Notes: generated by a model not told the origin, from the letters alone. A stretch of DNA of 64,000 nucleotides from Phocoena phocoena (GCF_963924675.1 NC_089231.1:71733191-71797190), one strand, 5' to 3'. Positions 1 to 9,932 are shown, numbered from the stretch's first letter. Numbers and translations are program-made.

Positions 1-26
1 ATATATATATATATATATATATATAC
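1..26. repeat. (AT)n microsatellite, cut by window edge
   Basis: The window opens with 13 uninterrupted AT units and then unique sequence. The array probably continues to the left of the window, so its full length is unknown. Confidence 0.9.
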
Positions 27-651
27 TGGTGATTTTTCCCATTAGTCAGAAACAAGCCAAGCAGTAGCCTCTCTTCCTAACTTCTCAGTGTCCTACTGGA
101 AGTCCTGGCGAGGGTTTGGAAACTTGCTCTGCTGCTTGTAAATCAGGCAGTTTCCACAACAGCCCCCAAGCTTGTTTGCTGGTGGGGGCACATAACAGTA
201 TTTATCTCAGTTGATTGGTGAGAGAATTAACTGAATCAAGTAGAATGCTTGGGAAGCACCCCACACAGCGATCATCCCATCGACGGTGACTGTCCTGAGG
301 ACGGTATAGTTCAGTCTATGTTTTTAACCCATCCATGTTGACTTCATGATAAACTTCTCGAAATGGAATGACTCCTGGGAATGGAATGACTAGGATGAAA
401 GTGTTTTGCAAGTTTAAAGGATCGATGCATATTTCCAAATGCCTGTCTCGCAGCCTGTCTCTTCCATACACTCACACTTGTTGAATGCAGTGTGATTCTA
501 GACCCTTCACCCTCATGGATTCAGATATCTATTTAATAAATAGTCTCTACTTTGTCAGTGCTCCACCTATATAGCTTCCTCAACACGCATCCATTTCTCA
601 CGTCACCGTGTTCTTGCATTTTGGGGAATGTCATGTTTGCTTTCTTTCAAG
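27..651 (+). other. Intron of the PIWIL3-like pseudogene
   Basis: No exon-like coding segment is visible here. It ends in a pyrimidine-rich tract and AG (650-651) directly before the first recognisable PIWI exon. The exon that should precede it lies left of the window. Confidence 0.6.
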
Positions 652-836
652 GTCCTTTTCTTGCTGCCCACTGAAAATAAAGAAATTTATGATGGCATAA
701 AAAGACACCTGTGTGTCAATTACCCGCTTCCAAGCCAGTGTGTGTTGAAACGGACCTTAGAGAGACCATCGCTGCAAAGATTGCCCTGCAGATGAACTGC
801 AAGCTAGGAGGTGCCCTCTGGAAGGTGGATATAGAA
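652..836 (+). pseudogene. PIWIL3: PIWIL3 exon a (frameshifted)
   Basis: Acceptor tttctttcaag and donor gtacgt flank the exon. The first part reads in one frame through NYPLPSQCVLKRTLER. The second part (IAAKIALQMNCKLGGALW) reads in another frame. PIWI proteins have about six residues between these blocks (18 nt) but only 2 nt remain, so roughly 16 nt were lost near 764-767. Without the second frame, translation stops at TGA 793-795. Confidence 0.85.
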
Positions 837-967
837 GTACGTGGGGATTTTGTTGCCTTCTCTTGCTTTCATCTGTCTTTGGTACAATTTGTTAAGGTCC
901 TATTTAATTGGAAATTTGCTTCGTGTTCTAACTCAATCTGCTACCTTGTTTAAAATTTAAGTTGCAG

Positions 968-1065
968 AATGCAATGTTCATCGGTATCGATTGTTTCCAC
1001 GGTATTGTACATCGACGGAAGTCAGTCGCAGGATTTGTGGCAAGCATCGATCCAGACTTGACGCG
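968..1065 (+). pseudogene. PIWIL3: PIWIL3 exon b (intact)
   Basis: The exon encodes NAMFIGIDCFHGIVHRRKSV followed by AGFVASIDPDLTR. GID carries the first catalytic aspartate of the PIWI RNase-H-like fold. The donor is read as gtgggt at 1066 because exon c then supplies the rest of the Arg codon plus Trp (TRWFSQC). Using gtaagc at 1070 instead would break the frame. Confidence 0.85.
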
Positions 1066-1224
1066 GTGGGTAAGCTTTGGCAGACAGTGTTTAGTGGGGA
1101 GCTATCTGGAGGCCAGATAGGAGAGGTGGACTTAACACACATTATTGGCAAGCTCCATGGACAAGTTGTTCTTAGAGATGTGCTCTCCTGATCTTCTGGC
1201 AAAGTTAGCTCCCAGAACATTTTG

Positions 1225-1640
1225 TATGGAAGCCTCTGATCATTCTCTATTGCTGCCTAACAACCATGACAAAATATGGCAGCTTAAGACGACACTCACA
1301 TGACCATGGACAGTCCTGTGGGTCAGATGTTGGGCACTGCGTGGCTCTCAGGGCCTTACAAGGCCGAGATTTTGTTTATTTTTTTGGCTGCACTGCGCAG
1401 CATGCGGGATCTTAGTTCCCCGACCAGGGATCGAACCCATGGCCCCTGCGGAGGCAGTGCAGATTCTTAAACACTGGAGCACCAGGGAAGTCCCAAGGCT
1501 GAGTGAAAAGTGTCACATAAGCCACATTCTCACCTGGAGGCTTGGGATCCTCTTCCCAGCATACGTCGTTGTGGCAGAGCCAATTTTCTTGTGATTGTGG
1601 GACAAAGGACCCCACTTCCTTGCTGGCTGTCACCTACAGC
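1225..1640 (+). repeat. Old interspersed repeat remnant split by a SINE
   Basis: Sequence such as 'ctattgctgcctaacaa' and 'cctgtgggtcagatgttggg' resembles old mammalian LTR/DNA-type repeats. It resumes after the SINE at 1369-1494. The subfamily is not assignable by eye and the outer limits are approximate. Confidence 0.35.
1369..1494 (-). mobile_element. Short CHR-type SINE, antisense in PIWIL3 intron
   Basis: The reverse complement begins gggacttccctggtgctcc and carries the tRNA-like B-box region gggttcgatccctggtcggg. It is flanked by 9-bp target-site duplications aaggccgag (1360-1368) and aaggctgag (1495-1503), which differ at one base. Confidence 0.8.
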
Positions 1641-2394
1641 TAGTCTCAGCTTTGAGAGTTTCATCCATGTTCCTTCTGATGTGCTCCCTGCCTCCCCTCC
1701 AACTTCCAACCCGCCAATTCACACTGTGCTATTGTTCTCTTTTGAATCCCTCCATCTTCCTCTTCTGTCATCAGCTAAAGAAAACTTGCTGATTTTAAAG
1801 GAGCTCAGGATGTCGGATATCATCCATCTGGAGACTCCTTATCCTAAAGTCAACTGTGCCATATAACATCACCACAGGGGCCAGATCTCAGTATTTTCAC
1901 AAGTTCCAAGGATGAGGACAGGTAGAATTCTGCCAACCGCAGAATTTGATCAGTAAGCCTCTGCATAGGGACACATGAGGAAGCACTTAGGATATACGTG
2001 GGTGAAGACACATATGGGAACATACTCAGTGGCCTGTATGTATAATAAGATCTTGTCTTCATACATTTGTATATAATGTACCTGAATAAGGAGATGTGCT
2101 TCTATATCCTATGATTCTCCTTTTCTCCAGGGACCTTTTATTTTCTGTGCTTAGAGTAGAAAATAAAACCCATAGTGCAGATGGGTTTGCATATTCTTCT
2201 CTTGTGCATTATGGTATGTGGGACAGTCACAAACCACCACTGTGTTCAATGCTGTTTGTGGCCCACCAGGTATAATTCCACAGTATCCTTTAAGGATCTT
2301 TTTTTTTCCAGTCATACTCTAAATACAGTAACATGGATTTACTCTGCCTTTTTTAGTAGAAAATGTTGTGATAATAGGTAAAAAGTTAAGCTTG

Positions 2395-2640
2395 CATTCA
2401 TGCAATAGATATTTTTGAGCACTTGCTATGTGTAAATACTGAGAATGCAGCAGTGAAAATGTAAAGCCAAAATACCTGATCCCATCCATTGGAGTACAGA
2501 TTCAGATGAAGAGGCAAACATACATCATACCCTATCAGGTCATCCTAATACTCTGAAGCAAACAAAAACGCAATAAGGGGATAGAAACTCGAGACAAACA
2601 GGTGATTTTACCTGATACCTTGAGCAGTGGTCACAATAGC
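2395..2640 (+). repeat. L2-like old repeat fragment
   Basis: The segment starts with the typical pattern 'attcatgcaatagatatttttgagcacttgctatgtg', here diverged, followed by 'gcagcagtgaaaa'. It lies in the intron between PIWIL3 exons b and c. The ends are approximate. Confidence 0.45.
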
Positions 2641-2944
2641 TATTACTGTTTTGAAGCAAACTGCTCCCTCCAAAGCAGATTCATATGGATGAACCATTGT
2701 TTAAGACATTAAACTAAAGTAGGAGTCTCCGGAAAAACACTGGGTTTGCACTTTGTGGAATTCCCCAGGAGCTGAAACAATATGAGTCATATGTATTCAA
2801 AGCATGTATAATTTGTAGTTAATGTTAACAAATGTTTCCATTCTATCTTACTCTTTCTGTACATTCAAAATGTTACAAAATGCCTAAGATATGTGAAGAG
2901 ACCAATACCTGGATCTCTGCAGCGGGATGAAGAATGGATCTTTA

Positions 2945-3137
2945 GGGCTTCCCTGGTGGCGCAGTGGTTGAGAGTCCGCCTACCGATGCAAGGGACACGG
3001 GTTTGTGCCCCGATCCGGGAAGATCCCACATGCCGCATAGCAGCTGGGCCCGTGAGCCATGGCCGCTGAGCCTGCGCATCCGGAGCCTGGGCTCCGCAAC
3101 GGGAGAGGCCACAACAGTGAGAGGCCCGCGTACCGCC

Positions 3138-3164
<27 letters not shown>
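2945..3164 (+). mobile_element. CHR SINE (200-bp form) with poly-A
   Basis: The element starts ggcttccctggtggcgcagt, ends gcgtaccgcc and then has about 26 A. Target-site duplication ggatcttta occurs at 2936-2944 and 3165-3173. It sits in the intron between PIWIL3 exons b and c. Confidence 0.92.
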
Positions 3165-3169
<5 letters not shown>

Positions 3170-3287
3170 TTTAATTGGATCCTCAACTACTGATAGTGAA
3201 TTTTTTTTTGGTCATAGATTAATTTCATCATTTTGATTCTGAATTAATCTTGTTTTCCAAACTAATGGCTTATTTTTCTCCATACAG

Positions 3288-3358
3288 GTGGTTCTCTCAA
3301 TGCATCATCCAGCAATCGGGGCAGGAGCTTGTCAATGGGCTGACGACCTGCTTGCACA
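3288..3358 (+). pseudogene. PIWIL3: PIWIL3 exon c
   Basis: The exon encodes WFSQCIIQQSGQELVNGL then TTCLH, matching the PIWI helix after the first catalytic aspartate. The acceptor is catacag and the donor gtcagt at 3359. The phase joins exon d to give CLHTALKLWYEQN. The open frame that continues past 3358 is intronic. Confidence 0.82.
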
Positions 3359-3743
3359 GTCAGTGCCTGGTGGAGGCTGGAGGGCTTGAGTCTATACTGG
3401 TGGAGATACTGCTCCCCCACCTGGGACATCTGGCAATGAGTGAAGATACTTTTGGTTGTCACAATAGGGATAGAGGTGCTATTGGCATCTAGTGGACAGA
3501 AGTTTAGGGATGCTGTTAAATGTCTTACCATGCATGGGACAGCAACACTCCCTGCCCCTGACTACCACAAAGAATTATCTGGCTCAAAATTTTCATACTC
3601 TTGTTAAGTATGGACTAGACTGAGGACTTAAGCAGTGTCCTGAAAGCTACCATGTTGACAAATGAACACAGAAGTTGTCAAAAATAGTGGCCACTTTGTT
3701 CCAAGTTATGGTTTATTTATATGTGTTTCTGACTTCCTTTCAG

Positions 3744-3896
3744 CTGCCTTGAAGCTCTGGTATGAACAAAATTCATCTCTGCCACATTCACCATTGTGTA
3801 TCGAGATGGAGTGGGAGATGGACAGCTTCAAGCACTGACTGACCAAAAACTAAGACAGATGGAGTCCTACTTAGAAAATGCTTACAGAGGACAAAA
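3744..3896 (+). pseudogene. PIWIL3: PIWIL3 exon d (1-nt deletion)
   Basis: Acceptor ctttcag, donor gtgggt. The first part reads ALKLWYEQNSSL. After about position 3783 the family motif continues only in the next frame as TFTIVYRDGVGDGQLQAL. One base is therefore missing from a proline codon. The frame after the lesion ends in phase 2, which matches exon e exactly. Confidence 0.83.
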
Positions 3897-4605
3897 GTGG
3901 GTATATTACTCTTGAAGTGCAGATTTTGTAAGCTTTACATTTTAGTTTCTGGGGGCAGGGGGAAATATCTACAACAACTGTGATGTGTGAATTGGAAAGC
4001 TGGATACAGAGGGCTTCAGTGGATGGCGGGGGGGAGAAAAAACAGACCCTTCCCCCTTTGCGTTCCATGCCCACGTCAGAGGAGAAAGCAGAACTGAAGG
4101 CTTGCAGTAGCAGGTTGTTTCCCCATATGGAACCCCATGATTCTTTCTCTTTTTCTAATCTCCTTTCAAACCTTGATGGAGGAGGACTAGCTAACCTCAG
4201 ATATTCCTAAAAGTCCATGAACATAGCCTGCCGATGGTTTGTACTTATCCAGCTCCTTTATCCTGGAGTTCTGTACGTCCCAGGACTGGGGATTCCTCTC
4301 AGTTCCCTTCTCTGGCCTCACCTGTTTGTCAGTGAAGCCTGGTGCCCAGCATAGACAGTACAAGTAATCCTGACCTTGGGAGGAAGGGACCCTTCCCCTA
4401 GGATCTGAATGGCTATGAATAGAAACCTCCTCCTTTACTTCCTGAATCAGGCTCTTGGATCTAAGACAGTAAAATTGGGGTGTGTGGAGAGCTACCATCT
4501 GCAGACTCCTTTTAATGGCTCCTACGTGTGGGCTGTTTTCGATACTCTGAATGCTTCTGAGATAACGCAGAGCAAACAGAGTGACACTGATCATAATCTT
4601 TTAAG

Positions 4606-4734
4606 TGTCAGACTAACTTTCATCGTGGTGAAGAAACAAATAATCATTAGATTTTTTATTGAAAAGGATGAAGGAAGACTTGACAATCCATCTCCAGGAA
4701 TTGTTATTGATTTAGAGGTGACTAGGACGGAATG
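4606..4734 (+). pseudogene. PIWIL3: PIWIL3 exon e (intact)
   Basis: The exon encodes [17 protein letters not shown], then [20 protein letters not shown] and half of a Trp codon. This is the conserved PIWI segment before the last two exons. The acceptor is ttttaag and the donor is gtaagc. Confidence 0.85.
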
Positions 4735-4908
4735 GTAAGCCATCTTTATTTTAAAGATTCTTTTTTATTCAAATAGTAACAGAATTTTTTAAGGTTTGCA
4801 TGATTTGGACGAGAAAGGAAGAATTGACCTAAAGAAGGTTAAAAATGATAGGTATATTAGATGATAATTTTTTCTGTCTTCAATCATTGTGTTTCTCAGA
4901 GAATTTTA

Positions 4909-5130
4909 TTTTTTTATTATTATTATATATATTTTTTGCGGTACGCGGGCCTCTCACTGCTGTGGCCTCTCCTGCTGCGGAGCACAGGCTCCAGACGCGC
5001 AGGCTCAGCGGCCATGGCTCACGGGCCCAGCCGCTCCGCGGCATGTGGGATCTTCCCGGATTGGGGCACGAACCCGTGTCCCCTGCATCGGCAGGCGGAC
5101 TCTCAACCACTGCGCCACCAGGGAAGCCCT
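4909..5130 (-). mobile_element. CHR SINE (200-bp form), antisense
   Basis: Read on the minus strand it starts gggcttccctggtggcgcag and ends gcgtaccgc plus an A-rich tail. Target-site duplication ctcagagaatttta occurs at 4895-4908 and 5131-5144. It lies in the intron between PIWIL3 exons e and f. Confidence 0.92.
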
Positions 5131-5840
5131 CTCAGAGAATTTTAAAAACAGACAAATATTTATTGATCGTTCTAAGATGATTCCGTTGTTAGGAAGAAGG
5201 CTAGAACTTCTGGTTAACTTTAGACTTGTAAAGTGAATTATGCAAATGAGAAAGTTATGCAAAACCACAGCAAGAAATAAAACAGGATATTCATACCAAC
5301 AGATAGGGAGAAATGAATTAAGTTTGAAGAAAGGCAGAAACACTGATTTTTCTAGTAGAAGGCATGAAAGGATTGAAGAAAACAAAGCAAATGAAAAGTA
5401 CAATTAACATAAAGTATAACATAAAATGATATAAACATTCAATATTTACAATAAATTGGTTAAGCTTACCACTTATATAATTTAGGGAGTTTGAATATAT
5501 TCTGGTGATTTGCAGGGATGGATATTCCCAACTTTCCCTTGAACCTCTGAATCACATTACCTATGACCATGTCTAACGTGCTAATTTGATGTTTGCTGCC
5601 TCTAGGCATCAGCGCATATGCTTTTGAGTTTAAATCCCATGAGCGTTATTAATTGTCAATGATTTCACTGTCCTTTGTAGATTTGTTTTAGCAAATCATG
5701 CTCAACAGTTAGCCAGGCTTCTAAATATAAAGGAAACTCTGTATCATAGATTTCTGTAAATTGTTACTTCAGAGACTAGGTTTGCTACACTGTTTTTCTT
5801 CTAAAATAAGCTTGATACCAATTAGGTTCTATAATTCTAG

Positions 5841-5994
5841 GTATGCCTTTTTTATTGTGAGTCAGTCTGTGGAAGAAGGCACTGGCACTGGCACTCCCAC
5901 TCATTATGATGTCATCCATGACACGCTTTACTTGAGCCCAGATGCAGTACAGAGTCTAACTTACAAATTATGCCACATGTATTACACTTTTTCA
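5841..5994 (+). pseudogene. PIWIL3: PIWIL3 exon f (in-frame GGCACT repeat)
   Basis: The exon encodes [20 protein letters not shown], then [20 protein letters not shown] and [11 protein letters not shown]. Acceptor attctag, donor gtgagt. Three tandem ggcact units give GTGTGT where family members have a segment two residues shorter. The frame is preserved. Confidence 0.85.
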
Positions 5995-6019
5995 GTGAGT
6001 ACGTTTTTTCTTTAATTTG

Positions 6020-6535
6020 GTAATGTGCATCTGTTAATCCTATACTCCTAATTTATCCCTCCCCCCTGCAGTTTCTTCTTTGGTAACCATAGGTTTGTTT
6101 TCTGTGTCTGTGAGTCTGTTTCTACTTTGTAAATAAAAATAAGTTCATTTGTATGCTATTTTTTAGGTTCTACATGTAAGTGATATCAAATAATATTTGT
6201 CTGTGATTTCCTTCACTTAGTATGATAAGATCTAGGTCCATCCATGTTACTGCAAATGGCATTATTTCACTCCTTATGAATGAATACTGTTCTATTGTAT
6301 ACACACACCACATCTCCGTCCATTCATCTGCTGATGGACATTTAGGTTGCTTTTGTGTCTTGGCTATTGTAAATAGTGCTGCTACGAACATTGGGGTACC
6401 TGCATATTTTTGAATTAGAGCTTTCATCTTTTCTGGATATACACCCAGGAGTGGGATTGCTGGGTCATATGGTAGCTCTGTTTTTAGTTTTAAGGAGCCT
6501 CCATACTGTTCTCCATAGTGGCTATGGTAAGTATT
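6020..6535 (-). mobile_element. L1 fragment, antisense in last PIWIL3 intron
   Basis: The plus strand shows the antisense of the L1 ORF2 C-terminal region, including 'aggtccatccatgttactgc', 'cttggctattgtaaatagtg' and 'gttctccatagtggctat'. The copy is internal and truncated, with no poly-A tail seen. Confidence 0.85.
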
Positions 6536-6679
6536 TTTTGATACCGATTTTCCTTCAGATCTGTGAAACTGTTCAAAATTGAATCTGCTTTTTGAACCTT
6601 GGATATCTATAAAAATTTAAACTTAGGGAAAGTAGACATAAACGTAAGAAAATTGTTTTGGTTGATCTTTCTCCTAAAG

Positions 6680-6796
6680 GGTATCATCTGAGTCCCTGCT
6701 CCTTGCCATTATACCCATAAGCTGGCTTACCTGGTGGGCCAGAGTCTTCACCAAGAACCACATGGATCTCTGTCAAAACATCTCTTTTACCTTTAA
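6680..6796 (+). pseudogene. PIWIL3: PIWIL3 last coding exon (premature TGA)
   Basis: Acceptor tcctaaag precedes [27 protein letters not shown], and the exon ends LSKHLFYL with TAA at 6794-6796. The in-frame TGA at 6689-6691 falls where PIWI proteins carry a residue before VPAPC, usually Arg in PIWIL1. A CGA-to-TGA transition would explain it. The final catalytic histidine (YTHKL) lies after the stop. Confidence 0.87.
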
Positions 6797-7067
6797 CATA
6801 GAGAAGAAAGCATGATAAGATGTTGAAAACCACAATTTGTAAATTTATTTTCTCATTCTGCATCTGTACATCTGAAATTTTTTCCTAGATGCACGATCAG
6901 AGCTTAAAACCATTCTTGACTGGACATGGACGAGACTCCAAGTGTGTTATGCTATTTTCAATACCACCACTAACTTAACATGAGGCTTCTCTTCTCCAGG
7001 CTGGAGAACTGACAGTGACAGTTTTGTTTTAGAATTTACCTCTCAAATGTGTTACAAGGACTTTATG

Positions 7068-7073
7068 ATTAAA
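7068..7073 (+). promoter_or_regulatory. Possible polyadenylation signal ATTAAA
   Basis: ATTAAA lies about 270 bp after the PIWIL3 terminal TAA, with no closer AATAAA noticed. This is a weak assignment based on motif and distance only. Confidence 0.25.
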
Positions 7074-7127
7074 CATGCCTGAATATTCTGTACTCCAAGC
7101 AATGCTGCTCTAATTGTAAAGGTTGGG

Positions 7128-7491
7128 GGACTTCCCTGGTGGTGCAGTGGTTAAGAATCCGCCTGCCAATGCAGAGGACACGGGTTTGAGCCCTGGTCCA
7201 GGAAGATCCCACATGCCGTGGTGGGACTCTCAACCACTGCGCCACCAGGGACCACAACTACTGAGCCTGTGCTCTAGAGCCCACGAGCCACAACTACTGA
7301 GCCCACATGCCACAACTACTGAAGCCCATGTACTCTAGGGCCCATTCCCCGCAACAAGAGAAGCCACTGCAATGAGAAGCCCATGCACCACAATGAAGAG
7401 TAGCCCCCGCTCACCAAAACTAGAGAAAAGCCTGCACACACCAATGAAGACCCAACGCAGCCAAAAATAAATAAATTAATTAATTTTAAAA
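7128..7491 (+). mobile_element. CHR SINE (long form) with inverted SINE-head insert
   Basis: It starts gggacttccctggtggtgca and ends in AAATAAATTAATTAATTTTAAA. Target-site duplication aaaggttggg occurs at 7118-7127 and 7492-7501. Inside it, 7223-7251 is the reverse complement of a SINE 5' end, replacing the usual 'gagcaactaagcccgtgcg' region. Confidence 0.9.
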
Positions 7492-8022
7492 AAAGGTTGG
7501 GCATTAGTCACATGGAGAATATATATATCTATGAACAAGTAAATTCTACTTGGAAAATCATACCTACTTTATTTTTGTAACATCCTTTTTCTCAGGACAG
7601 TGAAGACATAAAAGTGGCAAAATTAAATGGGAATTTATTTGTGTTTAATATTTTGTATGAAAGAAACAACCTATATATGAAATAGTTTGTTCTTTGTACC
7701 TGCATGGCAATCTGAATTTTTTCTGGTGGAGCTGTAGTAAGGAGAGCTTTGCGATTTAAAAGTTGGTGGCTCAGGAATGTAACATTTTGTCACTTTTTCC
7801 ACAAAGAAGGTAAATTAAGGGCTTTGTTAGCATTTCTGTTTAATTCATTCTCTTGTGCATGTTCTAAGTGTGACATTATTGTGTTAGCTGTACCATCATC
7901 AGAAGAAAGTCTTGAATAAGTTGTTTAAATGAAGCTATCATGTTTTTCCTGAAAGCAGACACATTTTTTTTTTCTCTTTCCACTTAAAACTATCTGTAAA
8001 TAGACTTAAGAAACAATATGTG

Positions 8023-8375
8023 GGACTTCCCTGTGGCTCAGTGGTTAAGAATCTGCCTGCCAATGCAGGGGACACAGGTTCAAGCCCTGGTCTGGGAAGA
8101 CCCCACATGCTGCAGAGCAGCTAAGCCCGGCCGTGACAACTACTGAGCCTGCGCTCTGGAGCCCACGAGCCGTAACTACTGAGCCCACGCACCGCAACTA
8201 CTGAAGCCCACACGCCTAGAGCCTGTGCTCCACAACGAGAAGCCACTGCAATGAGAAGCCCACGCACCACGACAAAGAGTAACCCCCGCTCACCGCAACT
8301 AGAGAAAGCCCACACACAGCAACAAAGACCCAACGTAGCCAAAAATAAATAAATAAATAACTTAATTAACTAAAA
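8023..8375 (+). mobile_element. CHR SINE (long form)
   Basis: The element has the head 'ggacttccctgtggctcagt', a tRNA-like region and a body of 'ccgcaactactgaagccc' units. The tail is AAATAAATAAATAA. A perfect 12-bp duplication aaacaatatgtg flanks it (8011-8022 and 8376-8387). Confidence 0.92.
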
Positions 8376-8387
8376 AAACAATATGTG

Positions 8388-9194
8388 AAACTTTCATTCT
8401 CTTATACTCTTAGAGTGGTATTTTTTCTTTTTGAGGTGGGGTAGTTAGGGGGCTTCAAATACATCAGAAAGGATATGTTTAAAAACAATATAATTGCTTT
8501 GATTATAGGTTAATCAATTTAGGTTTGCAATTTGAACCCATCTTATAAGAAATAAAATTAAAACAAGTCTTTTAAATATACTGTAATCCAGGTAATGTCC
8601 TACCTAGCTGTATTGCTAATAATGATAAATATAGGATATGGTCTCCATGATTAAAGATAACACATTCTTTTCTAAAGCTAGAATTTGATTTATGATAATA
8701 CATTTGTGGTAGTACATTTCTAGAGAGCTACAAAAATCACTTGGAACAAATTCAAAGTAATGAGCACTTTCTGAACATTTCCTATAAATGCAATACAAAT
8801 ATTATTCATAAAACTATAATGTCTAGAATTATACATTTAAAATGTGATTCACTAAAGGTATTCATGTTAAAATCACTGAATTCAGTCTTGTTCTTAAAAA
8901 TATGGTCTCAGGCTTCTTAATCTACTGATTAGAAAAAATTGTTGCTTTTGTAAGATGAACAGAAGTATAGTGACCAGGACACCATCTGACTTTATTAGCC
9001 TACTAGTCCTTTATAAATTAGATGAAGGAAACTGGGTATCAAATATTTCTAGGAGAAAGCTTTATTGTTCCAAAGGCTTACAGATAAACTTTCTCCAGTG
9101 TACCATAGTACCTAAGTTTCACGTTACTGAGTAGGTTAGGAATGAATCTGGCCTAAGCAGCAATACAATATATAATCTAAGAATGATGAATGTC
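8388..9194. other. AT-rich intergenic sequence, nothing assignable
   Basis: No coding exon, RNA gene or clear repeat boundary could be recognised. The composition is AT-rich with scattered stops in all frames. Confidence 0.4.
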
Positions 9195-9613
9195 CTGACT
9201 CTGAGTTAGAGGTCTGGTCTGGGCATTACCGGGCTAAAATAAATGTCAGCAGGGCTGCATGCCTTTCTGGAGGCTCTAGGAGTCTGTTTCCTTCGTTCTA
9301 GCTGCCAGAAGTTGTCTGCATTCCTTGCCTCCCGGCCCCGCTTCCATCTTCAAAGCCTGCAATGGCCAATGAAGTCATTCTCATATCCCACTGACACTGA
9401 TTCTTCTGCCTCCCACTTCCACTTTTAATGGCCCTTGTGATGATGTTGGGACCGCTCGGATAATCCAAGATATTCTCCCTATTTTAATGTTAGCTGATAG
9501 GCAGCCTAGCTCCATCTGCAACGTTAATTCCCTTTCCCTATATAAGGCAACATTTGGATAGAATCCAATGATTAGAATATAAACATCTTTGGAGGGGCCA
9601 TTAACCTGCCACA
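9195..9613 (+). mobile_element. MLT1-type MaLR LTR
   Basis: The order of motifs follows the MLT1 LTR consensus of the ERVL-MaLR group: 'gggctaaaat', 'tcagcagggctgc', 'tctggaggctctaggag', 'atcttcaaagcctgcaatgg', 'cggataatccaagata', 'ccatctgcaacgttaattcc' and the terminal 'aacctgccaca'. It ends about 150 bp before the lambda V relic. Confidence 0.75.
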
Positions 9614-9932
9614 GAGACATTGCCCAGGGCTGAGCGTGTCGGGGAACAGGGACACATGTGAATGTAGGAACTCCTCCCTCCCATGGGTGCCTCAGAATAA
9701 GAGACTTAGGGGAGCACCCACTGGAGTCTCAGGCAGCACAGCTCTTGAGCACCTGCCCCATGACCTGCACCCCTCTCCTCACCATTCTCCTCCCTCTCTG
9801 CAGCAGGTGAGGGCTGACCTGTTCTGGGTGGAATATTTGTGGGGGACCCCTCAGTTCTGCCCTGTACCCTCATTCACTTGGCTCACTGTTCCCTCTCTCC
9901 CTCTAGGGTCTACGGCCCAGGCAGGGCTGACT

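Larger units (their letters stand above)
652..6796 (+). pseudogene. PIWIL3: PIWIL3-like PIWI Argonaute, 3' seven exons, inactivated
   Basis: PIWI-clade Argonautes bind piRNAs and silence transposons in the germline. Seven exons spell the C-terminal half of a PIWI domain in the right order: 652-836, 968-1065, 3288-3358, 3744-3896, 4606-4734, 5841-5994 and 6680-6796. All visible junctions are GT-AG and codon phases join cleanly. The catalytic neighbourhood is recognisable: GID in exon 2, VYRDGVGDGQL in exon 4 and the YTHKL histidine in the last exon, which ends LFYL and a stop. PLPSQCVL and LFYL favour PIWIL3 over PIWIL1, as does the nearby lambda V relic, since both map to 22q11 in human. Three lesions prevent a full product: a 16-nt net deletion at about 764-767, a 1-nt deletion at about 3783, and TGA at 6689-6691. 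Introns rule out a processed copy. Upstream exons lie outside the window. A decayed duplicate of an intact PIWIL gene elsewhere cannot be excluded. Confidence 0.85.

Noticed and set aside
1070..1075. gtaagc as the donor of PIWIL3 exon b
   Set aside because: It is a better donor by sequence, but joining it to exon c breaks the frame and duplicates the Trp codon. The overlapping gtgggt at 1066 gives the expected TRWFSQC.
2942..3236. Frames over the CHR SINEs (also near 4845-5236, 34623-34886, 38176-38561, 61578-62076)
   Set aside because: All copies give the same GC-rich peptide in sense and antisense. They come from the SINE sequence and are not genes.
3359..3492. Open frame continuing past PIWIL3 exon c
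   Set aside because: It no longer resembles PIWI proteins. The donor gtcagt at 3359 gives a correct phase to exon d.
4917..5130. CHR SINE ends (ccaccagggaagccc) as CTCF sites
   Set aside because: They resemble the first half of a CTCF core but lack the GGC part present in the two sites that were called.
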